DNA of 6,659 nucleotides. Origin: Bacillota bacterium (GTDB lineage: Bacteria; Bacillota; UBA4882; UBA8346). Position 1 is the first letter of the stretch. Every line of letters begins with the position of its first letter. The stretch lies in contig JANQHU010000429.1 of NCBI GenBank assembly GCA_028282485.1, positions 1 to 6,659 of the forward strand. The letters are read 5' to 3'. The notes under the pieces were generated by a model. That model worked only from the letters and a program-made list of their open reading frames with translations, was not told the origin of the DNA and did not search any database. Below are positions 1 through 5,792 of the stretch, piece by piece. A program made the position numbers and the translations under genes.

Positions 1-930
1 TTCGGTCCAGAGTCGCTTGCCTTTTCGGCCCCGGTTGTTTTTGATCACCGCATTGGCAAGGGAGAGAATATTTTGCGTAGAACGATAATTTTGCTCCAGC
101 TTAATTATTTTTACTTCGGGAAAGTCCTCTTCAAACTCGAGAATATTGCGAATGTCTGCTTTGCGAAAACTATAGATGGACTGATCGTCATCCCCAACCA
201 CACAGAGGTTCCGGTATTTGGAGGCCAACAGATTAACCAGGATATATTGGGCATGGTTGGTATCTTGGTACTCATCAATGAGGATATATTGAAACCTTTC
301 TTGATACTTATTTAATACCTCTGGTACTTCCTGAAAAAGCCTGACCGTAAGCATAATTAAATCGTCAAAATCCAAGGCATTATTGGCCTCCAGCTCTTTT
401 TGATAAGCCGTATAAACCAGGGCAATGGTATTCTCCCAATAATCGGCAGCCTTTTTAGCATATGCCGAGGCCAGAAGCAGATCGTTTTTAGCTCCGGAAA
501 TTGCCCCCAAAAGAGTACGCGGGGCAAAATTCTTTTCGCTAATATTCAGTTTCTTGCTAATATTTTTAATAATTGTTAATTGATCCTGGGTATCCAGGAT
601 GATAAAGTTCTGATCATAACCGATATGTTCAATTTCTTGCCGTAAAATGCGCACGCAAGCGGAATGAAAAGTGGCCACCCAAATGGCTCCGGCCGCATCA
701 GGGCCCACTAAGCTAGTCACCCTCTCTCGCATCTCCTGGGCTGCTTTATTGGTAAAAGTCACCGCTAAAATCTGCCAGGGGTTAACCCCTTGGTGTAATA
801 GATGCGCAATTCGCTTGGTTAAAACACTGGTCTTGCCGGAACCGGCTCCCGCCAAAACTAAAAGCGGTCCTTCGGTATGACAGACCGCCGCTTGTTGCAT
901 ATTATTCAAACCGTCTAACAAATTAGTCAT
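1..930 (-). CDS. pcrA: ATP-dependent DNA helicase PcrA (UvrD/Rep family), N-terminal 310 residues, cut by window edge
   Basis: This is a superfamily 1A 3'-to-5' DNA helicase, a cytoplasmic enzyme that in Gram-positive bacteria acts in nucleotide-excision repair, rolling-circle replication and removal of RecA from DNA. Translating the minus strand from the ATG at 930-928 gives 310 uninterrupted codons to base 1. Visible motifs in order are a Q-motif-like LNNMQQAAV (about 8-16), Walker A AGAGSGKT (27-34), motif Ia TFTNKAA (58-64), TFHS (87-90), LDFDDL (186-191), motif II IDEYQDT (218-224), motif III GDDDQSIYSFRKADI (246-260) and motif IV LEQNYRST (278-285). The family is usually about 700-750 residues, so over half, including motifs V and VI and the 2B region, lies outside. 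The start is supported by GGAG eight bases upstream. Motif III carries K257 where glycine is usual. PcrA is preferred over Rep or UvrD because of the Gram-positive context, but the three cannot be fully separated from this half. Confidence 0.95.
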   Translation of the reverse strand, partial: MTNLLDGLNNMQQAAVCHTEGPLLVLAGAGSGKTSVLTKRIAHLLHQGVNPWQILAVTFTNKAAQEMRERVTSLVGPDAAGAIWVATFHSACVRILRQEIEHIGYDQNFIILDTQDQLTIIKNISKKLNISEKNFAPRTLLGAISGAKNDLLLASAYAKKAADYWENTIALVYTAYQKELEANNALDFDDLIMLTVRLFQEVPEVLNKYQERFQYILIDEYQDTNHAQYILVNLLASKYRNLCVVGDDDQSIYSFRKADIRNILEFEEDFPEVKIIKLEQNYRSTQNILSLANAVIKNNRGRKGKRLWTE

Positions 931-938
931 TAAAGCCA

Positions 939-942
939 CTCC
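939..942 (-). promoter_or_regulatory. Ribosome binding site of pcrA
   Basis: On the minus strand GGAG sits eight bases before the ATG at 930-928. Together with the Q-motif beginning eight residues in, it fixes the start. An ATG at 944-942 just ahead of it opens a four-codon frame (MEWL, then TAA) ending in a TAATG overlap with the real start. This is probably chance. Confidence 0.75.
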
Positions 943-971
943 ATAATTATCATTTTCTATTTTATTATTCA

Positions 972-1001
972 ATTATAATACTAGTTAGGCTGGAGTGACA
1001 A
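972..1001 (-). promoter_or_regulatory. Sigma-A-type promoter for pcrA
   Basis: Reading the minus strand, TTGTCA (-35, at 1001-996, five of six matches to TTGACA) is followed after 18 bases by TATAAT (-10, at 977-972, a perfect match). Transcription would start near 965, leaving a leader of about 35 bases before the ATG. This is the best promoter match in the divergent spacer. The rest of the leader is AT-rich and shows no riboswitch-like structure. Confidence 0.65.
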
Positions 1002-1058
1002 TATTAATTTTTAAAAACTAATCAAATCCTAAACTCTGACTTAAAAACTTTTTATGGC

Positions 1059-1086
1059 ATGACATCTTTAGAATTTAAATAATACT
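1059..1086 (+). promoter_or_regulatory. Possible weak promoter for the DUF255 gene
   Basis: ATGACA (1059-1064, five of six matches to TTGACA) is followed after 16 bases by AATACT (1081-1086, four of six matches to TATAAT). A start near 1093 would leave a leader of about 50 bases. The match is weak, and in such AT-rich DNA other pairings are possible, so this is only the best candidate seen. Confidence 0.3.
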
Positions 1087-1130
1087 TTAGGGCAAACTTA
1101 ATAATAAAAATTATTTAAATTACTTTTTTC

Positions 1131-1136
1131 AGGAGG
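1131..1136 (+). promoter_or_regulatory. Strong ribosome binding site of the DUF255 gene
   Basis: AGGAGG, a full Shine-Dalgarno core, lies seven bases before the ATG at 1144 and decides the start. No other in-frame start nearby has comparable support. Confidence 0.9.
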
Positions 1137-1143
1137 TTTATAG

Positions 1144-3183
1144 ATGCCCGAAGTGAAAGAATTTCGAAAAGTTAACAAATTAATTCACGAAAAATCCCCT
1201 TATTTAATCCAACATGCTTATAATCCGGTAAACTGGTTCCCCTGGAATGAAGAAGCTTTCGCCACAGCGGCCGCCGAAGATAAACCCATCTTTTTAAGCA
1301 TTGGTTACTCCACTTGCCACTGGTGTCACGTCATGGAGCGAGAATCTTTTGAAGACGAAGAAGTGGCCCAAATCTTAAACGAAAACTTTGTGGCTATTAA
1401 AGTCGACCGGGAAGAACGGCCCGATATCGACCATATTTACATGACAGTATGCCAAATTTTAACGGAACACGGCGGCTGGCCCCTTACTATCTTAATGACT
1501 CCCGATAAAAAACCCTTTTTTGCCGGAACTTATTTCCCCAAAGGCGATCGCCTGGGGGCTCCCGGCCTGATCACCCTTTTAGAAAGAGCAAGTACTCTCT
1601 GGCAGCAACAAAAAGAAAAATTACTCCAATCCGGAAGGCAAATCGTAGCCGCCCTTAACCAATCTCTGGATACAACCCAACAGATCAATGCCGAAAACCT
1701 GATCAAGCAAGCTTATCTTGATTTAAAAAATAATTTTGACGCCAACTACGGCGGTTTTGGGACTGCTCCCAAATTTCCCACGCCCCACAATCTCTTCTTT
1801 TTACTGCGTTACTGGTTTACTACCGAGGATGAAACTGCTTTAAACATGGTAGAAAAAACCTTAGAGTCCATGTACCGAGGCGGTATTTTTGACCACCTGG
1901 GGTTTGGGTTTGCCCGCTATGCCACGGATCGCAAATGGTTAGTGCCCCATTTTGAAAAAATGCTTTATGATAATGCCCTCTTAGCAATTGCTTATGCCGA
2001 AGCCTTCTTAGTAACCAAAAAAACTCTTTATGCTCAAACCGCCACCCAGATTTTTACTTATATTTTAAGAGAGATGACTGGGGATCAAGGTGGCTTTTAT
2101 TCCGCGGAAGATGCTGATTCGGAAGGAATTGAAGGGAAGTTTTATCTCTGGTCTCCCGCCCAAATCAAAGAAATTTTAGGGGAGACCGTCGGCGAACAAT
2201 TCTGCCGCTATTACGACATTACAGACAAAGGTAATTTTGAAGGAAACAACATTCCTAATCTACTGAAGCAACTCCCCCCCAAAGAGGAAGATGTTTTCCT
2301 AGATGAATGCCGCCAAAAACTCTTTAACGCCCGGGAAGAGCGGGTGCACCCCTATAAAGATGATAAGATCCTCACTTCCTGGAACGGCTTAATGATTGCC
2401 GCCCTGGCCATCGGGGGAAGATGCTTAAATAACAGTAATTATACCCTTGCTGCCGAAAAAGCGGTGGCCTTTATTGACGCCAAACTCCGCCGTAAAGACG
2501 GGCGCTTGATGGCTCGTTTCCGGGACGGAGAAACAGCTCATCCGGGGTATGTAAATGATTATGCCTTTCTCATCTGGGGCTTAATAGAGCTCTACGAGAC
2601 TACTTACAAAGCTAGCTACCTCCAGCAGGCTATTGCCTTAAATGATGACTTACTAGCCCTTTTTTGGGATGATACAGATGGTGGTTTATTCCTCTATGGC
2701 AATGATAGTGAAACTTTGATTGCTCGTCCCAAAGAAATCTATGATGGAGCCACTCCTTCCGGGAATTCGGTGGCCACATTGAATTTCCTTAGATTAGCCC
2801 GCCTTACGGGCAACTCCCAGCTAGAAGAAAAGGCCCAGCAACAGTTTCAAACTTTTGGCGGATACCTCTCTAATGCTCCCAGAGGTTATACTTTTTTCTT
2901 AACTGCTCTATTATTTGCCAATTCTCCAAGCAAAGAAGTCGTCTTAGTGGGGGATGAAGAAGCACCGGAAATGCATGAAATGCTGGCCACCCTCCGGGCT
3001 GATTTTCACCCTTTCACCAGTTCACTACTCTACTCCGCTGCTAATCAAGATCTCGAAACTATTGCGCCCTTTCTCAAAGATTATCAAAAAGGACCTGAAG
3101 CAGTTGAAGCTTACGTTTGTGAAAAATTTGCTTGTCAAAGTCCTATCTCGAGCCCGGAAGACCTACGGGAAAAATTAGACTAA
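1144..3183 (+). CDS. Thioredoxin-domain protein of the DUF255 / YyaL / SPATA20 family
   Basis: This complete 679-residue protein belongs to the family of Bacillus YyaL and human SPATA20, whose biochemical role I do not know to be settled. Residues about 10-175 form a thioredoxin-like domain. It opens with SPYLIQHAYNPVNW (18-31), carries the redox motif CHWC (C58 and C61) in STCHWCHVMERESFED, and has GGWPLT (110-115, with P113 at the likely cis-proline position) and GTYFP (128-132). The remainder is an alpha/alpha-toroid region resembling six-hairpin glycosidases and N-acylglucosamine 2-epimerases. It shows the family signatures GGFGTAPKFP (203-212), WLVPHFEKMLYDNA (265-278), SAEDADSEG (320-328), TSWNGLMI (411-418), GYVNDYAF (468-475) and DGATPSGNSV (534-543). 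The C-terminus has a second cysteine pair, C659 and C664. No signal peptide or membrane segment is seen, so it is probably cytoplasmic. Length is normal for the family and nothing looks broken. It is transcribed alone, divergent from pcrA and convergent with the phosphorylase gene. A redox role is inferred from CxxC only. Confidence 0.95.
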   Translation: MPEVKEFRKVNKLIHEKSPYLIQHAYNPVNWFPWNEEAFATAAAEDKPIFLSIGYSTCHWCHVMERESFEDEEVAQILNENFVAIKVDREERPDIDHIYMTVCQILTEHGGWPLTILMTPDKKPFFAGTYFPKGDRLGAPGLITLLERASTLWQQQKEKLLQSGRQIVAALNQSLDTTQQINAENLIKQAYLDLKNNFDANYGGFGTAPKFPTPHNLFFLLRYWFTTEDETALNMVEKTLESMYRGGIFDHLGFGFARYATDRKWLVPHFEKMLYDNALLAIAYAEAFLVTKKTLYAQTATQIFTYILREMTGDQGGFYSAEDADSEGIEGKFYLWSPAQIKEILGETVGEQFCRYYDITDKGNFEGNNIPNLLKQLPPKEEDVFLDECRQKLFNAREERVHPYKDDKILTSWNGLMIAALAIGGRCLNNSNYTLAAEKAVAFIDAKLRRKDGRLMARFRDGETAHPGYVNDYAFLIWGLIELYETTYKASYLQQAIALNDDLLALFWDDTDGGLFLYGNDSETLIARPKEIYDGATPSGNSVATLNFLRLARLTGNSQLEEKAQQQFQTFGGYLSNAPRGYTFFLTALLFANSPSKEVVLVGDEEAPEMHEMLATLRADFHPFTSSLLYSAANQDLETIAPFLKDYQKGPEAVEAYVCEKFACQSPISSPEDLREKLD

Positions 3184-3215
3184 AATCTTGGAAAAAGCTA
3201 TTTTCAACAAAATAA

Positions 3216-3258
3216 GGAAAGAGTGAGGGGTAACTTTACCAAAAACTCACTCTTCTCC
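3216..3258. terminator. Two-part hairpin between convergent genes, probable terminator
   Basis: AAGAGTGAG (3219-3227) pairs perfectly with CTCACTCTT (3246-3254). GGA (3216-3218) pairs with TCC (3256-3258) past one bulged C, giving about 12 pairs. Inside the loop GGTAA (3229-3233) pairs with TTACC (3236-3240). Downstream on the minus strand comes TTATTTTGTT, a broken T-run, so the hairpin fits best as terminator of the phosphorylase gene, whose stop is about 20 bases before it. The plus-strand side lacks a T-run, so ending the DUF255 transcript here is less sure. Confidence 0.55.
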
Positions 3259-3276
3259 ATCACCCCCTGAAAGTTT

Positions 3277-5580
3277 CTAATTCCCTCTCGTAAAATGAGC
3301 TTTACTGGCAGTACTCACCTGCCTTTTTTTATTCCAAACAACTAATTCCAGAGCCGCGCCGCTCAGCTGCTCTATTGCTACTTCGTCATGATTAATTGCT
3401 ACTTTCAAATGCCGCCCGCGAAAGACAAATTGAAAGCACAGCTCCTTCCAATTTGGGGGTAAATAAGGATCAAGATGTAGAGTTTCTTCCCGCACCAGTA
3501 CTCCGGCAAAACCTTGGACAATTGCTGCCCAGGTACCGGCCATGCTGGTTAAATGAATCCCATCATCTGTATCGTCATTATAATTATCCAAATCCAACCG
3601 CGCGGTGCGTAAATAAAGTTCATAAGCCTTTTCATGATAACCAATACGACTGGCAACGATCGAATAAATACTAGGGGAAAGGGATGATTCATGAACGGTC
3701 ATCGGCTCATAAAAATCAAAATTACGCGTGACCTCCTTTGGGGAGAATCGTTCCGGGAAAAAATAAATTCCTTGTAAAACATCGGCTTGTTTAATAAAAC
3801 ACGACCGTAAAATGCGATCCCAAGACCAATGCTTATTTAAGGGTAAGTCTTCCGCTGCCAGCTCGGTTACCGGCTGCAGTTCTTTATCCATGAAAAGATC
3901 CTGCTGCTCAAAAACCTCTAGCTCCGAGACATAAGGGTAGTAAATTCTTTGGTTAATATCTTGCCATTTGGCTAATTCTTTTTCCGTAAACTTCAGCTTA
4001 CTTTGTAACTCTTGATACCTTTGTGGATCATCTGTAGTGATGCTTTTTATCGAGGCTAGCGTATACTCCAAAGTCCAAGCTGCCATCAAATTAGTATACC
4101 AATTATTATTAACATTATTTTCGTATTCATTCGGGCCGGTAACCCCTAAAATCATATACTTTCCTTTACGGGGATTATAACTGACCCGACTCTCCCAAAA
4201 TCGGCTTAATTCCACTAAAACCTCAATCCCGTACTCTTTGAGATAAGAAGTATCCCCGGTATAATTAGTATAATTATAAATAGCATAGGCTATGGCCCCA
4301 TTGCGATGAATCTCCTCAAAAGTAATCTCCCACTCATTATGACACTCTTGACCGTCCATAGTCACCATGGGGTAGAGGGCTCCCTTTAAGCCAAGTTTGG
4401 CGGCATTTTCTTTGGCCCGCTCCAAATGGAGATAACGATAGTAGAGCAGATTTTTAGCCACTTCCGGTTTCGTATAAAGATAAAAAGGAAAGCAGAAAGC
4501 CTCCGTATCCCAATAAGTGCTACCCCCGTATTTTTCACCAGTGAAGCCTTTCGGACCAATATTTAACCGGGGATCTCGGCCGCTATAAGTTTGATTTAAT
4601 TGAAAAATATTATAACGCAGGGCCTGTTGGGCCTCCACATCGCCGCTAATGATAATATCGGAACTCTCCCACAGCTTGGCCATAGCTTGCTGATGTTCTG
4701 CAAAAAGCCGCGGACCGCCTTGTTGCTGAGCTTCTGTTAACTTTTTCAAAGTAACCGCAGCCAATTCCTCCGCCTCAAAATCCCGCGAAGTACAAGCTAC
4801 CACTATTTTTTCCAAATTAACCTCTTGACCAGCCGCAACTTTTAAAGAATAGTGATAACCCAAAAATTTCTCGGTGACACTAGTTTCTTCGGGTCGCTTA
4901 GAGACCACTTCTTCTCCAACCAGCTGGCTCGCAAAAGCGGTTGTTAACCAAAAACCGGTCTTTTTGGTCTCCATGGTCAGCCAAGCAGCGGCGGGACTAA
5001 TCTCTTTGGCTTTAACTTCCCAAAAAACTTCATCATAATTGGCATCTTGGTTGACTACTCCACCATCCAAATAGGGAGTTAAGCTGATCTCTGCCTCATG
5101 ATTCAGAGGCTTGATTCTTAGATTAATTACCGCTACCTGCTCCCGAGCCATACTCAGGAAACGGGTAAACTCAAATCTGGTCTCCTGACCTCCGGGCCCC
5201 ATTAATACAAAAGAGCGTAATAAGCGCCCCTGCTTCAGATCTAACTCCCGGTAAAAATCCCGAATCTGATTTTTGGCTAAATCTAAAGGTTCTCCGTTGA
5301 TCCTGATCTTAACCCCAATCCAGTTAGTGGCATTCAAGACTTTGGCAAAAAATTCCGGGTAGCCATTCTTCCACCAACCCACCCGGGTTTTATCCGGATA
5401 ATAGATCCCCGCCATATAAGTACCTGGCAAACTATCACCGGAATAGCCCTCTTCAAAAAAACCCCGTAGCCCCATATGACCATTACCTAAACTAAAGATA
5501 CTTTCGGTGAATCGATTATTTTGCCGATTAAAGCCTTCTTCAATAATGCGCCATTCATCACTTTTAAACAATTGAATCAC
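3277..5580 (-). CDS. mapA: Maltose phosphorylase, glycoside hydrolase family 65
   Basis: This is a complete 767-residue GH65 enzyme, predicted to split maltose with inorganic phosphate into beta-glucose 1-phosphate and glucose in the cytoplasm. Residues about 1-270 form the N-terminal beta-sandwich (ESIFSLGNGHMGLRGFFEE at 26-44). The (alpha/alpha)6 barrel follows, with YWDTEAF at 356-362. The likely general acid is E485 in TGPNEYENNVNNN (481-493), matching Glu487 of Lactobacillus brevis maltose phosphorylase. Phosphate-site candidates are KQADV (597-601) and HLTSMAGTW (676-684). Specificity rests on loop HNEWEITFE (414-422), which agrees in length and position with the loop (His413-Glu421) that separates Lactobacillus acidophilus maltose phosphorylase from trehalose and kojibiose phosphorylases. 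A short C-terminal beta domain ends the chain. No signal peptide is seen. Translation starts at GTG (5580-5578) with AAAGGAG seven bases upstream. The neighbouring GH57 gene supports a maltodextrin role. The symbol follows common usage; the GH65 family is certain, while maltose specificity is a strong inference. Confidence 0.93.
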   Translation of the reverse strand: MIQLFKSDEWRIIEEGFNRQNNRFTESIFSLGNGHMGLRGFFEEGYSGDSLPGTYMAGIYYPDKTRVGWWKNGYPEFFAKVLNATNWIGVKIRINGEPLDLAKNQIRDFYRELDLKQGRLLRSFVLMGPGGQETRFEFTRFLSMAREQVAVINLRIKPLNHEAEISLTPYLDGGVVNQDANYDEVFWEVKAKEISPAAAWLTMETKKTGFWLTTAFASQLVGEEVVSKRPEETSVTEKFLGYHYSLKVAAGQEVNLEKIVVACTSRDFEAEELAAVTLKKLTEAQQQGGPRLFAEHQQAMAKLWESSDIIISGDVEAQQALRYNIFQLNQTYSGRDPRLNIGPKGFTGEKYGGSTYWDTEAFCFPFYLYTKPEVAKNLLYYRYLHLERAKENAAKLGLKGALYPMVTMDGQECHNEWEITFEEIHRNGAIAYAIYNYTNYTGDTSYLKEYGIEVLVELSRFWESRVSYNPRKGKYMILGVTGPNEYENNVNNNWYTNLMAAWTLEYTLASIKSITTDDPQRYQELQSKLKFTEKELAKWQDINQRIYYPYVSELEVFEQQDLFMDKELQPVTELAAEDLPLNKHWSWDRILRSCFIKQADVLQGIYFFPERFSPKEVTRNFDFYEPMTVHESSLSPSIYSIVASRIGYHEKAYELYLRTARLDLDNYNDDTDDGIHLTSMAGTWAAIVQGFAGVLVREETLHLDPYLPPNWKELCFQFVFRGRHLKVAINHDEVAIEQLSGAALELVVWNKKRQVSTASKAHFTRGN

Positions 5581-5587
5581 AAGAATT

Positions 5588-5594
5588 CTCCTTT
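5588..5594 (-). promoter_or_regulatory. Ribosome binding site that supports a GTG start for the phosphorylase
   Basis: On the minus strand AAAGGAG lies seven bases before the GTG at 5580-5578. There is no ATG at this place, and the encoded MIQLFKSDEWRIIEEGF matches the usual N-terminus of GH65 phosphorylases, so the GTG is the likely start. Confidence 0.85.
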
Positions 5595-5701
5595 ACTCCG
5601 TGAAATAGTCTTTATTCTAGCCCTAAATTAATACAATATTTCCTTTTTTAATAAAAAATACCATTTAACAATCTTTAATAAAATGTATATTGGATAATTA
5701 T

Positions 5702-5730
5702 ATTTTATTATAACCAAAAAAACCTGTCAA
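5702..5730 (-). promoter_or_regulatory. Near-consensus sigma-A promoter for the maltose phosphorylase gene
   Basis: Reading the minus strand, a perfect TTGACA (-35, at 5730-5725) is followed after 17 bases by TAAAAT (-10, at 5707-5702, five of six matches). Transcription would begin near 5695 and leave an AT-rich leader of about 115 bases before the GTG. It gives the phosphorylase gene its own start apart from the GH57 gene. No clear catabolite-response or MalR-type operator could be recognised in the leader. Confidence 0.7.
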
Positions 5731-5736
5731 GAAATG

Positions 5737-5763
5737 AAAAAAACGGCCTAATTACCGTTTTTT
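5737..5763 (-). terminator. Intrinsic terminator of the GH57 gene
   Basis: On the minus strand AAAAAACGG (5763-5755), an eight-base loop (5754-5747) and CCGTTTTTT (5746-5738) form a nine-pair hairpin whose descending arm is itself the T-run. It begins about 30 bases after the TAG of the GH57 gene. The stem has only three G-C pairs, so it may be leaky. The A- and T-runs are symmetrical, so it could also work on the plus strand, where no gene needs it. Confidence 0.75.
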
Positions 5764-5792
5764 CAAAAAAAATTATTTATAAATTAATATCA

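Noticed and set aside
73..315. Open frame of 80 codons on the plus strand
   Set aside because: It lies entirely opposite the pcrA coding strand, which carries unmistakable helicase motifs there, and has no ribosome binding site or recognisable product.
671..880. Open frame of 69 codons on the plus strand
   Set aside because: It is the reverse of the Walker A and motif Ia region of pcrA and resembles no protein.
930..944. Four-codon upstream frame (MEWL) overlapping the pcrA start in TAATG
   Set aside because: It contains the Shine-Dalgarno sequence of pcrA itself and has no ribosome binding site of its own in view, so translational coupling is unlikely and chance explains it.
1100..1118. 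AT-only inverted repeat (AATAAT/ATTATT) before the DUF255 gene
   Set aside because: The stem is six A-T pairs with no G-C pair, too weak to count as a regulatory hairpin.
2954..3178. Open frame of 74 codons on the plus strand
   Set aside because: It is an out-of-frame reading inside the 3' end of the DUF255 gene, whose own frame shows conserved family signatures up to the stop.
3396..3674. Open frame of 92 codons on the plus strand
   Set aside because: It lies opposite the C-terminal part of the GH65 gene, where the minus strand encodes the conserved HLTSMAGTW and nearby motifs.
5647..5683. Two copies of TTTAATAAAA 27 bases apart
   Set aside because: The spacer is almost wholly A/T, so short matches of this kind are expected by chance.
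5581..5736. Possible catabolite-response element or MalR/LacI-type operator before the phosphorylase gene
   Set aside because: No sequence close to TGNAANCGNTTNCA and no good palindrome was found; a partial GG...CC symmetry around the -10 box at about 5691-5714 fails after the first few bases.
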